From Pseudorasbora parva (Eukaryota; Chordata; Actinopteri; Cypriniformes; Gobionidae), in the NCBI RefSeq assembly GCF_024679245.1, contig NC_090184.1, positions 14,656,144-14,720,143 of the forward strand: a stretch of DNA of 64,000 nt, written 5' to 3'. The notes under the pieces are model-generated. The model searched no databases and had not been told where the DNA came from. It saw nothing but the letters and a program-made list of their open reading frames with translations. This document shows positions 1-8,637 of the stretch, piece after piece (position 1 is the stretch's first letter; every line of letters begins with the position of its first letter). The position numbers and the translations under genes are program-made.

Positions 1-22
1 GAGGTAATTAATGTGACTCGTA

Positions 23-746
23 AGCCTAGTTCACACTGCCCGATTTTAGCCCCGATTTTGACTCGCCGACAGGTTTTGAGAATCGCCGACGAGTCGCCCG
101 TGAGATAGTTGGCATGCTAAATATCTGGACCTGTCGGCGATTCAAACTCCTGCTGTGTGAAATGAGTTCGGACTGAAAATTACATCGGCGATGACCGACA
201 GCCAAGAGAGTGAGATATAGGGCAGCTGGAGGTTCAGGGAGGAGTTATAGAGCTTTCAATAGATATATTTACAATTCTTTCAAACAGAAAAAAACCCCAA
301 ACATTTGCACATCCAGCCGAAGCAGCCGCACATTGCAAAGTTAATTATTTATTTCAAACTCTCTTTGCAGAACACAATCCTTGCTCCCTCTGTCTCTCCA
401 ACAATTTCCTCCACCATAATCTTTTTTCTCTAATAATATTTTCTCTCATAATCTCTAATAACAATTCCAAGTGTTGCATGAGAACTCTGGTCTGACGCAC
501 GTGTGATCTCGCGTTGTTTACTTCTCACATTTCACGTGTAGTTGGGAAACGTAGTTTGCACACCGGAGAGAGAGAGCGTTGTCGGCGACTGTTCCTCCTG
601 TATAGTCATGCAGTGTGAACTCATCTGCTGTCGATCCATCAGTCAGTGTGAACTCAGCAGTGACTGAATGCTACTCCAGATAGTTATGCAGTGTGAATAG
701 AGCAGTGACCCGACGAGTTTGAAAATCGGGCAGTCTGAACTAGGCT
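23..746. mobile_element. MITE with about 25-bp terminal inverted repeats
   Basis: The left end reads AGCCTAGTTCACACTGCCCG and continues ATTTT. The right end, read on the other strand, gives the same 25 bases with one mismatch (CAGACTG for CACACTG). Inside are several copies of the word CAGTGTGAACT and GTCGGCGA-type words. No coding frame is evident. A clean target duplication is not visible (TA/TTA-like flanks only), so the superfamily is open. Confidence 0.75.
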
Positions 747-749
747 TTA

Positions 750-1452
750 GGGTGTTTTCACACTTGGTTCTTTTTCAGGGGTTAATGTGACTTTTGACCC
801 ATATGCGACACTCCAAACAAGCTCAGACCCCTTTAAAGAGACCCAAACTGAGACCATCTTGGGAGGTGTTCTGGGTTCGATCTCATCTTATGCTACGGTT
901 AGCTAAAAACACACAATCTGAACACAAAACGCCCTGGGCTTATTTGATTTTTCTCCTTTCACGAATTCCACTGTTTTGTCATCAGATGCCTTCATACAAA
1001 TCGGCTGTTCATCATGGCTGCTTCTTCTGGAAAATCTCTACAAATTATTTGTTCACAACTTGCTATTTCAACTGCTTCCGAACTATGTAAGAGAGACGCG
1101 GCTTCACATGTTCATTGTGAAGTTTCACATAAACATTGGCATTACTACAAATCTTTGCAAACAAATATCTTGGTTACAGAGGCACAGACAATGTAAGTGA
1201 ATGGGATCAAATGTTGAAGGCCATGGGGTCAGCCATCAAACACTGAACTATCCAAAAAGCAACAGTATGAACACAAAGGGGTCTGAGACACATTCCTACT
1301 AAAGTGCACCAAAAAAAGGAACTCTTTCAGGTACAGGGACACCGTGAACATAAAGAGAACTGGGTCCATTTTCATTTGGTTTACCTCTTGGTCCACATTA
1401 AATTTGGTTCAAATTTGGTTGTTTTAAAGAGGACCGAAGTGTGAAAACACCC
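750..1452. mobile_element. TTAA-type MITE (piggyBac-like termini)
   Basis: The ends are inverted: GGGTGTTTTCACACTTGGTTC-like on the left, and its complement (GACCGAAGTGTGAAAACACCC) on the right. The flanks are TTTA (746-749) and TTAA (1453-1456), one substitution from a TTAA duplication, as expected for piggyBac-type insertion. No long frame is present. It starts immediately after the right end of the preceding MITE. Confidence 0.7.
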
Positions 1453-1456
1453 TTAA

Positions 1457-1680
1457 CCCCCATAATTTACCACTTTATTTACAACATAGTCATCTATAAC
1501 ACATTCACGAGAGCACCACGACTCCTGGGTGTTGGTATTTGAGTAGGCTGTCAATGGAAGGACAGAAACTCTTCTCATGTTTTACAAAGAGGAATACAAG
1601 ACTTATGGGTTTGGAACAACATGAAGGTGTGTAATTAATGACACTATTTACATTTTGGGGTAAATTAACCCTTTAATATT
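1457..1680. other. Unassigned spacer
   Basis: AT-rich sequence with no recognisable repeat or coding signal. Confidence 0.6.
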
Positions 1681-2130
1681 ATGGGCCCTGTCATTCACCA
1701 GGTGCAATGTGACGCCAGGCAAGTGTTTTTGGCTATAGTTTCAGCCCAACACAGTTATGTGTGGGGGTGTGCTGGTCTAGAAAAGAGGTTTGTTCAGGTG
1801 CATTGTTGGCGTGTTGCTAATTGGAGACAGCTGAAAATGACTGTGCCATTGACGAACAAAAGCCTGGTCTAAAGTCAATAGCGCAGTATTTTTCATTTAA
1901 AGGGCACATTAGTAATATGCGCCTATAGGCGGGTGCACAATGCGTATACACTCTGCTTATTACACACACAGGAACTCGTAGCACACAAAAATGCCAAATA
2001 TTATAAATAAAAGGATTACACTATGGAAAAGTGATCAGTATTTCCACTTGCAAATTCTGCCATGCAAATAGCGAATCCGCTATGGTGCAAGCACAACTGT
2101 CTTTTAAAGGGAATGAGAGATGAGACATTA
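1681..2130. mobile_element. Degenerate Harbinger-like non-autonomous element
   Basis: The stretch begins GGGCCCTGTCATTCACC and holds motifs such as GCCTGGTCTAAAGTCAATAG, ATATGCGCCTATAGGC and TTTTAAAGGGAATGAGAGATGAG. These resemble the abundant teleost GGGCCCTAT... family (compare 18104-18877). No opposite terminus is clear, so this is probably a fragment. Assignment is from memory of the family. Confidence 0.45.
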
Positions 2131-2731
2131 ACATTAAACATTAAAGGTTGTATTTACCTTGTTTTTGTTTGGTGCTAACACTGTTGTCTCCTCTGACAAA
2201 AAAAAAAAAAAAAAAAAAACGTAAAAAAAACATTACTTGGCATAATTGGGTGAAATTTTTATCAATGCACTTTTTTATAATTATATATATATATATATAC
2301 TCTTTACCTAGATTATTGTGTAAAAATGCATGCCAGTGTCTGAATAATGAGAATTTCTGAATAGCAATATCTGGTGTACGGAAATCACCCCGATCATTTA
2401 TGTGTGTGCATTACCCTCATGTTCTCAAATGTTCTGTATTTGGCCATATATCTGAAAGGCGGCATTCTGTTTGATCAGTTCAGATGGTGCATAGCATTGG
2501 ATTTGATTTCTTTAAGCAGTGTTTATTTATGCAGCTTGCCTTCCCCTCAGCCTTCTACCAGTCTATTTATCAGTCACGAATTCACACAAATGTACAGCAG
2601 TGCCTTTAGGAACTAAACTGGACAGTGGGGTATTTTCAGAATGGCATTGCAGTTATATTTCCTCACTAGCAACATTTTAAAGGCAGGAAACACAGACCAG
2701 CTTTACAAGCAAAACATATTTTCACAGGCTG
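2131..2731. other. AT-rich spacer with poly(A) and (TA)n
   Basis: Contains an A-run (about 2198-2219) followed by more A-rich sequence, and a short (TA)n tract at about 2282-2300. Nothing else is recognised. Confidence 0.6.
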
Positions 2732-2840
2732 GGGCTGTGTTTCCCAAAAGCATTGTAAGCCTAAATAGATCATAAAACCATTGGCAACAATGCTCTCTAT
2801 GATCTACTTAAACTTACGATGGTTTGGGAAACAAAGCCCA
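2732..2840. mobile_element. Short foldback MITE
   Basis: A 109-bp imperfect palindrome. GGGCTGTGTTTCCCAAAAGC at the left pairs with the complement of GGTTTGGGAAACAAAGCCC at the right, and GTAAGCCTAAATAGATCAT pairs with ATGATCTACTTAAACTTAC. This is the structure of small palindromic fish elements (Angel-type). It has no coding capacity. Confidence 0.7.
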
Positions 2841-2866
2841 GATTCACTGCTCTTCTTTTGTAGTGG

Positions 2867-2937
2867 TTAAAGGGATAGTTCACCCAAAAATGAACATTTA
2901 CTCAACCTTATGCTGTTCCAAACTCATGAATGAAAGG
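2867..2937. repeat. Fragment of the AAAGGGATAGTTCACCC teleost repeat
   Basis: TTAAAGGGATAGTTCACCCA is followed by AAAATGAACATTTACTCAACC and GCTGTTCCAAACTCATGA, the 5' part of a very common cyprinid dispersed repeat. Related pieces lie at 17618 and 25830. Confidence 0.7.
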
Positions 2938-2958
2938 GGAAGGTTGCCAGAAGTGATG

Positions 2959-3022
2959 ATACTACTACTACTACTTCTACTACTACTACTACAACTACTA
3001 CAACTACTTTTACTACTATCAT
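2959..3022. repeat. (CTA)n-like imperfect trinucleotide repeat
   Basis: ACTACTACTACTACTTCTAC continues as imperfect CTA/CAA triplets. Confidence 0.9.
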
Positions 3023-3200
3023 TACTAAAAAACAAATAAACATTAATTATATCATAATCAATTTTAGTCAAGCTTATCTGAATTCATATGATTCAGTTGT
3101 GATGATGGAAGTCTAAACTTTGAGATATTTGCTTAAAGGGATTGTTACGGTGGGCCAGTAGTGCAGAACACAACAGAATTTTAAAAAGCATACATAAGTT

Positions 3201-3350
3201 CACAACACAAAGCCACAATACAATGAAATCAAGCTACAACACAACGAAAAAGCCACAACACAAATAAATCAAGCCACAACATAATGGAATCAAACCACAA
3301 CACAACGGAATCAAGCCAAAACGCATCGAAAAAGCCACAACATATTGGAA
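3201..3350. repeat. Minisatellite with ~20-bp unit
   Basis: About eight degenerate copies of a 19-21 bp unit of the type CCACAACACAACGGAATCAA. Confidence 0.85.
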
Positions 3351-3398
3351 ATGCTCCCGACCAGTAGGGTGCTCTCAGGTTGTGGTAAAGTTAGTTTG

Positions 3399-3690
3399 AC
3401 CCCACTTTATATTAGGTGGCCTTAAGTACTATGTACTTACATCAAAACAATGTACTTACTGTGTTCAGATTGTATTGCAAAGACCTTTTGCCGATATTGA
3501 GGTGGAATACGGGTAGAGTTAGGGACAGGTGTGGTGGTGTAGGTAAGTTTAAGGGTAGGGTTGGGTGTAAGGGAAGTGCCAACTGTGTAATTACAAATGT
3601 ATAAATTAATTACAGACGTAATCACATGCAGGTATTTTTTAAAATGTAAGTACAATGTAAAAACATGTAAGTACACAATAAGTGCTTAAG
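3399..3690. mobile_element. Truncated MITE of the CACTTTATATTAGGTGGCC family
   Basis: The left side has CCACTTTATATTAGGTGGCC then TTAAGTACTATGTACTTACAT. The right side has ATGTAAGTACAATGTAAAAACATGTAAGTAC in opposite sense. The middle (GTGGAATACGGGTAGAGTTA) matches a known teleost element. The outermost right terminus is missing. Confidence 0.6.
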
Positions 3691-3694
3691 AGAA

Positions 3695-4101
3695 ATAACG
3701 TTGCAAAGTTCACTCGTGTTTATTCAGAGCTCTCAGATACAAACAAAATAAACTTGTGCTCTCGACAACTTGGTACAATAACACTTTCTCAGCAACCTTT
3801 CCCCAGCTCTCCGTCTGTCTCTCGACTGCCAGTGCTGCAGCCGCTGCTTGCGCCCGCCTCGCTAAGCCACTCCCCCTCCGCCCCGTAATCTCATTTCAAA
3901 TGCAAAGATGTCAGCCAATCCCAACAGTGGGTGTTTTCACTGAAGACTCACAGCAGACACGCCCCTTGAAAGAAAAATAGAAAAAAAAAGCCTTTCATTT
4001 CTAAATTGTGACATTTTTTATGTAAAAACCATACTAACAATATAAGTACACCACAGGAAACATTAAAAAGAAGTAAATAAATATCCATGCCATGGGGCCT
4101 T
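3695..4101. mobile_element. Probable TTAA-type non-autonomous element remnant
   Basis: The right end GCCATGGGGCCTTTAA resembles the CCATGGGGCCTTTAA terminus of common fish non-autonomous DNA elements, and a TTAA is shared with the adjoining Tc1 relic. The interior includes a C-rich part and SINE-like CACGCCCCTTGAAAG. The left terminus is not resolved. Confidence 0.4.
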
Positions 4102-4640
4102 TAAGTAGGGGGACATGCCTGGCACTGCAAGATTTGAGTCCCTGGCGACGTAGTGTTACTTATGGTAGCCTTTGTTACTTTGGTCCCTGCTCTCTGCATT
4201 CTCTCATTCACTAGGTTCCTCTCGTGTGGTTCTGGGATTTTTGCTCACCGTTCTTGTGATCATTTTGCCTTCATGGGGTGAGATCTTGCGTGGAGCCCCA
4301 GAGTGAGGGAAATTATCAGTGGTCTTGTATGTCTTCCATTTTCTAATAATTGCTCCCACAGTTGATTTCTTCACATCAGGCTGCTTATCTATTGTAGATT
4401 CAGGCTTCTCAGCCTGGTGTAGGTCTACCAATTTGTTTCTGGTGTCCTTTGACAGCTCTTTAGTCTTGGCCATAGTGGAGTTTAGAGTCTGACGGTTTGA
4501 GGTTGTGGAAAGGTGTCTTTTATACTGATAACGGGTTCAAAAAGGTGCCCTTAATACAGGTAACTAGTGGAGGACAGAGGAGCCTCTTAAAGAAGAAGTT
4601 ATTTATCAAATACTTATTTTCCACCATAATATACAAATAA
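4096..4640 (-). mobile_element. Tc1-like element, left-hand surviving part
   Basis: The stretch from AGTAGGGGGACATGCCTGGC to CTTATTTTCCACCATAATAT matches the 5' part of a common fish Tc1 element in minus orientation: transposase N-terminal coding region, ATG, and subterminal region. The 3' part of the transposase gene is missing at the left boundary. The element resumes at 12081 and reaches its terminal repeat at about 12269, so it was split by later insertions. Confidence 0.8.
4204..4473 (-). pseudogene. Tc1-like transposase, N-terminal fragment
   Basis: An 89-residue frame starts [20 protein letters not shown] and contains the helix-turn-helix (paired-like) DNA-binding half of a Tc1 transposase, with [13 protein letters not shown] as recognition region and a GAPRKISP linker. 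A full transposase is around 340 residues. The DDE catalytic domain is absent and the frame ends in a premature stop, so the protein is dead. Confidence 0.85.
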
Positions 4641-4721
4641 TAATAATAATAAATTACATTTTATATAGCACTTTTCTAGGCACTCAAAGCGTTTTACATA
4701 GAAGGGGGAATCTCCTCAACC
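4641..4721. repeat. Fragment of a dispersed repeat, split by the LTR element
   Basis: TAATAATAATAAATTACATT, then TATATAGCACTTTTCTAGGCACTCAAAGCG, ends CTCCTCAACC. It continues after the LTR element as ACCACCAATGG (12070-12080). The joined text CTCCTCAACCACCACCAATG is a familiar teleost repeat, which supports the insertion point. This fragment itself sits inside the Tc1 relic. Confidence 0.65.
4717..4721. repeat. Target-site duplication CAACC (left)
   Basis: CAACC directly precedes the TGTCACG end of LTR 1 and is repeated at 12065-12069 after LTR 3. A 5-bp duplication is typical of LTR-retrotransposon integration. Confidence 0.85.
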
Positions 4722-4772
4722 TGTCACGATTCTCTGAAAGAGGACTCAAATGCAGGAATGAGTGATCAGGGG

Positions 4773-4778
4773 TTTATT
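4773..4778 (-). terminator. AATAAA polyadenylation signal in LTR 1
   Basis: Plus-strand TTTATT within GGGGTTTATTGACATAAC reads AATAAA on the coding strand, about 50 bp from the outer LTR end. Equivalent copies lie at 7957-7962 and 11384-11389. Confidence 0.7.
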
Positions 4779-5175
4779 GACATAACAGATGATGAAGACA
4801 GGGAATGGTGAGGAGGAGCACACAGTCCAAACAGTGGCAGATAAGGAACACAATAGCAGGCAGAAAGAGCAACCACTATAACCAGCTCCAGTAGATTGTA
4901 GACTGGAGAGCAGAACTGTCAGAGCACAGCAAGACCAGAGGAAACCAGCGATGGCTAGGCAGGAATCCTAGGGCAATGCAATCAGGTATCTCAGGAAACA
5001 CACCAAACTGCTGCTAGACCAATAGAACAGGCTGCCAGGGAAGCTCTGCTTGCAGGACAGAAATTAGAGACACAGGAAACAAGGCAGGACCAAACAGCAG
5101 TACTCACATATAGCCTAACAGCACACGTAGGCACAACAAATAACGAACCAGCAACACATGAGGGAAAAAGCACAC

Positions 5176-5184
5176 ATTATAAAG
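5176..5184 (-). promoter_or_regulatory. TATA-like box of LTR 1
   Basis: The minus strand reads CTCCCTTTATAATGTGTGC. Equivalent copies lie at 8360-8368 (LTR 2) and 11787-11795 (LTR 3). It lies in the middle of the LTR, as expected for a U3 promoter. Confidence 0.6.
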
Positions 5185-5294
5185 GGAGCAGAGGACATGA
5201 GGAACAGGTGAACACACTCAGACAACCAAGGAGCAGGGAAGGGTGAGCACACTCAGATAAGGAACAGGTGAGCACACAATTAGTGAAACAAGGA

Positions 5295-7874
5295 CTAAAC
5301 AAGGGGGTGTGGAAACAGGAAACAAGGAGGTGGGACACAAGGAGCACAGGGCAAACACAAACTAAGACAGAGACATGTGTTCAAGCACAACACAAACAAA
5401 GACACACTAAACAGAGACAAAATAGACAGAGCTGTCAGAGGAGAACCCTGACAGTACCCCCCATCCAATGGACGCCTCCAGGCGTCCAAACCAGGCATCG
5501 AAATCCCCGATGACACCAACTGGGGGGGCAGGTGGGGCATAAACATTGAAGTCCCAAACTGGCCAGGGAACACAGAAGGAAAGGAGGGGCGGGTGGGAAT
5601 AGAACCGGGCAAAATATTACTGGCTGGATTGGGAGGTGCTGGCTTAGGGAAACCATAACCAGAAAACACAGAGGGTGGGAAGGGGGGGGTGGGAACTTGA
5701 CTGGGGAGACCCTTCGATACAGGGAATGGCCTAACGGGTCTGGGTTTCCAACTGGGCTTGGTAGATTCAGGGGAAATGACAGAATATGTAAAGGCTCCTG
5801 AAACAGACTCTAGGACTTCAGGGACCGACACAGTCTTAGGGATTAAACCTTGATTGGGGAAGGACTTGGGAGTGAACTCAGGGGCCATGGCCAGACTGGC
5901 AGGAAGGGTGTGTGTCAGGGGAATGAGTTCGGGAGAGACATAGACGGCCTCAGGCACTGACACAGAACCGTGCCCTGTGGCTGCAGGGATAGCTACTGGA
6001 CTTAACTCTGGGGTGCCCTTGGGGACTGCAGAGATGCCCTCAATGGCCTCAGGAACAGATCTTGGGCTTGACTCGGAAAGGTCAGTCTGGGCTGCACTGG
6101 CGTTCTCTGGGACAGACTTGGGAGCGCCCTCCTGGGCCGCACTGGCCGGCTCGGGGACTGACTCTGTAGCGGTCTCCTGGGCTTGACTGGCAGGCACTGG
6201 GACGGCCACCTCTGAAGCGGGCTCTGGGACGGCCACCTCTGAAGCGGGCTCTGGGACGGCCACCTCTGAAGCGGGCTCTGGGACAGAAGGCGAAGCCCTC
6301 ACTGGATTTGGAACAGGAGATGGAGCCGACACTGGACTACGCTTAGGGGCTGGAGCCTCTTGATTCAGGCCCTCCTGGAAAAATGGGCTAGGGACCCCTA
6401 GAAGGGCACCTGACCTGCCAATATAGGCCCTCCTCTTCCTCCACCTGCGAGGGCATGACAATTTGTACTCGACTGCGCTCTCGGCAGCGGGCTCGGGGAC
6501 TGCGCTCTCGGCAGCGGGCCCGGGGACTGCGCTCTCGGCAGCGGGCCCGGGGACTGCGCTCTCGGCAGCGGGCCCGGGGACTGCGCTCTCGGCAGCGGGC
6601 CCGGGGACTGCGCTCTCGGCAGCGGGCCCGGGGACTGCGCTCTCGGCAGCGGGCCCGGGGACTGCGCTCTCGGCAGCGGGCCCGGGGACTGCGCTCTCGG
6701 CAGCGGGCTCGGGGACTGCGCTCTCGGCAGCGGGCTCGGGGACTGCGCTCTCCGGAAAATTTAACTCTGTAGCCAGGACAGGCTTGACCAAAACTTGTGT
6801 GGCCTTGATAAGACCTGCAAGACATTTAGAGAAAGCCTCAGCAGCACTGTCAATGGGCAGCTTGGGGACGGCCTCTGTGAATATTACAGGAATGGCAGAA
6901 ATGGTCTCTGAGGGCATGACCTGACTGGTAACTGGCTTAAAAGCTTTCACAGGACTTGATACCGCTGGAGCTAGAGAATGGAGAATAGTAGGCTGCTTTG
7001 CACAGGCCTTTTTCTTCTTACGCTTTCGTCGGGTTGACCCTGTGTGCTTGACTGCCTCTGTAGTATCTGCAGCCAACTCGGCCAACCCAGGCAGGATAGC
7101 GGTGACCTTCATCGACTCAGTAACTGAAATAGGCCTGGCAGACTCTGAAGTAAACGGAACAGATCTAATTGACTCAGGGACAACACTTGACTTGCCTGAC
7201 TCAGGAATAATCTTGGCAGACACCGGAAAACCAGAGGTTGATTTGGGAGACTCTGAAGTGGCTGGAACGGCCATAATTGTCTGAGGCGCAAGTGCGGTTG
7301 ACTTGATTGGTTCTTGAATAACAGAGGTAGACAGGTCTGGTTCAAGAATGGCAGAACGTGACTTGGACTTAGTGACTGCAACTAACCTGGTTGCCTGGGA
7401 GAAGATAGCAGTTGGCTTGACTGGCTCTGGGGTAGCCAGAGCAGTCTCAGATGACTCCGTGGTAGGGGTGATGGACTGGACCACCTTTCTCTCTCTGGAC
7501 CGTAGTCTCTTGGTAGAGGCCAGGAGAGGATCATGAACATGACGTGACAGCCGGGGAAGAGTGGAGAGTTTCCTGCAAGTAGATTCAGATGGAATTGGCA
7601 TACCTCCATGACAGCGAAGACAAAGGTACCGGGAGAAACCCCAGAAATCTAGACTCCTGAGAGAATCCATCTCCCATGCAGGCAGGGGGTCATCTAAGCA
7701 GGTGTTAAATATGTCCTTGAGCGCAGCATCATTATAATCTAGCCCCACAGCCATGGTCCAGAAAAACTGGGCAAAACCCCCTATACCCAAGCCCTCCTGG
7801 CGAAGAGCAGACAGGCATCGATGGCGGGCCACTCTCTCCCGGAGGTTAGCAGGTGGCAGGATTCTGATACTCAT
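5295..7874 (-). CDS. Gag-like protein of non-autonomous LTR element, left copy (859 aa)
   Basis: An intact frame starts 31 bp inside the LTR 2 boundary with MSIRILPPANLRERVARHR. Residues about 30-105 (AVGLDYNDAALKDIFN, LDFWGFSRYL) recall the N-terminal gag-type domain of fish Gypsy-like elements, which I infer from memory. Residues ~125-370 are Ser/Thr/Pro-rich with repeated ES-motifs. A basic run RRKRKKKK near residue 282 could be a nuclear or RNA-binding signal. Residues ~378-467 are ten 9-residue repeats (PGPAAESAV/PEPAAESAV), followed by PRRWRKRR, then three PEPASEVAV repeats and a Pro-rich region. The last ~52 residues are read from LTR 1 and form a hydrophobic Cys/Leu-rich tail. No CCHC knuckle, protease or polymerase motif is seen. 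Function is probably particle or RNA binding, or simply a relic kept open. Confidence 0.7.
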   Translation of the reverse strand: MSIRILPPANLRERVARHRCLSALRQEGLGIGGFAQFFWTMAVGLDYNDAALKDIFNTCLDDPLPAWEMDSLRSLDFWGFSRYLCLRCHGGMPIPSESTCRKLSTLPRLSRHVHDPLLASTKRLRSRERKVVQSITPTTESSETALATPEPVKPTAIFSQATRLVAVTKSKSRSAILEPDLSTSVIQEPIKSTALAPQTIMAVPATSESPKSTSGFPVSAKIIPESGKSSVVPESIRSVPFTSESARPISVTESMKVTAILPGLAELAADTTEAVKHTGSTRRKRKKKKACAKQPTILHSLAPAVSSPVKAFKPVTSQVMPSETISAIPVIFTEAVPKLPIDSAAEAFSKCLAGLIKATQVLVKPVLATELNFPESAVPEPAAESAVPEPAAESAVPGPAAESAVPGPAAESAVPGPAAESAVPGPAAESAVPGPAAESAVPGPAAESAVPGPAAESAVPEPAAESAVEYKLSCPRRWRKRRAYIGRSGALLGVPSPFFQEGLNQEAPAPKRSPVSAPSPVPNPVRASPSVPEPASEVAVPEPASEVAVPEPASEVAVPVPASQAQETATESVPEPASAAQEGAPKSVPENASAAQTDLSESSPRSVPEAIEGISAVPKGTPELSPVAIPAATGHGSVSVPEAVYVSPELIPLTHTLPASLAMAPEFTPKSFPNQGLIPKTVSVPEVLESVSGAFTYSVISPESTKPSWKPRPVRPFPVSKGLPSQVPTPPFPPSVFSGYGFPKPAPPNPASNILPGSIPTRPSFPSVFPGQFGTSMFMPHLPPQLVSSGISMPGLDAWRRPLDGGYCQGSPLTALSILSLFSVSLFVLCLNTCLCLSLCLPCAPCVPPPCFLFPHPLV
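5454..5468 (-). promoter_or_regulatory. Candidate polypurine tract, left copy
   Basis: On the minus strand GGATGGGGGGTAC lies directly before the 3' LTR, in the right place and composition to prime plus-strand DNA synthesis. The right copy (8638-8652) reads GGATGGGAGGTAC. Confidence 0.65.
6199..6279 (-). repeat. 27-bp coding repeat, three copies (PEPASEVAV), left copy
   Basis: Three identical 27-bp units (GGGACGGCCACCTCTGAAGC then GGGCTCT) encode PEPASEVAV on the minus strand. The same block in the right copy is at 9383-9463. Unit length equals that of the larger VNTR and the peptide is similar, suggesting common origin. Confidence 0.9.
6472..6741 (-). repeat. 27-bp coding VNTR, 10 units, left copy
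   Basis: Ten units of ACTGCGCTCTCGGCAGCGGG plus CCCGGGG/CTCGGGG, encoding the 9-residue P(G/E)PAAESAV. Seven central units carry CCCGGGG (Gly) and the three outer ones CTCGGGG (Glu). Being a multiple of three and stop-free, the array is open in several frames on both strands, which produces shadow ORFs. Confidence 0.95.
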
Positions 7875-7905
7875 TCTGCTGAGTCCAATGCTGGCTGGTT
7901 CGTTC
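7875..7905 (-). promoter_or_regulatory. 5' leader / primer-binding region, left copy
   Basis: On the minus strand the leader between LTR 2 and the start codon begins GAACGAACCAGCCAGCATTG. No TGG-starting tRNA-complementary sequence abuts the LTR, so the primer is unclear. The right copy is at 11302-11332. Confidence 0.5.
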
Positions 7906-8637
7906 TGTCACGATTCTCTGAAAGAGGACTCAAATGCAGGAATGAGTGATCAGGGGTTTATTGACATAACAGATGATGAAGACAGGGAATGGTGAGGAGG
8001 AGCACACAGTCCAAACAGTGGCAGATAAGGAACACAATAGCAGGCAGAAAGAGCAACCACTATAACCAGCTCCAGTAGATTGTAGACTGGAGAGCAGAAC
8101 TGTCAGAGCACAGCAAGACCAGAGGAAACCAGCGATGGCTAGGCAGGAATCCTAGGGCAATGCAATCAGGTATCTCAGGAAACACACCAAACTGCTGCTA
8201 GACCAATAGAACAGGCTGCCAGGGAAGCTCTGCTTGCAGGACAGAAATTAGAGACACAGGAAACAAGGCAGGACCAAACAGCAGTACTCACATATAGCCT
8301 AACAGCACACGTAGGCACAACAAATAACGAACCAGCAACACATGAGGGAAAAAGCACACATTATAAAGGGAGCAGAGGACATGAGGAACAGGTGAACACA
8401 CTCAGACAACCAAGGAGCAGGGAAGGGTGAGCACACTCAGATAAGGAACAGGTGAGCACACAATTAGTGAAACAAGGACTAAACAAGGGGGTGTGGAAAC
8501 AGGAAACAAGGAGGTGGGACACAAGGAGCACAGGGCAAACACAAACTAAGACAGAGACATGTGTTCAAGCACAACACAAACAAAGACACACTAAACAGAG
8601 ACAAAATAGACAGAGCTGTTAGAGGAGAACCCTGACA
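7906..8637 (-). repeat. LTR 2 (shared middle LTR)
   Basis: 732 bp, the same length as the other two LTRs. One visible difference is CTGTTAGAGG where LTRs 1 and 3 have CTGTCAGAGG. It serves as 3' LTR for the right internal region and 5' LTR for the left one. Confidence 0.9.

Larger units (their letters stand above)
4722..5453 (-). repeat. LTR 1 (3' LTR)
   Basis: 732 bp. On the plus strand it runs TGTCACGATTCTC... to ...GAACCCTGACA. It carries a TATA-like box and a polyA signal on the minus strand. It also encodes the last ~52 residues and stop codon of the left ORF. Confidence 0.9.

Noticed and set aside
4991..5173. 60-codon minus-strand frame present in all three LTRs
   Set aside because: Lies in the LTR regulatory region, and identity among copies only reflects LTR duplication.
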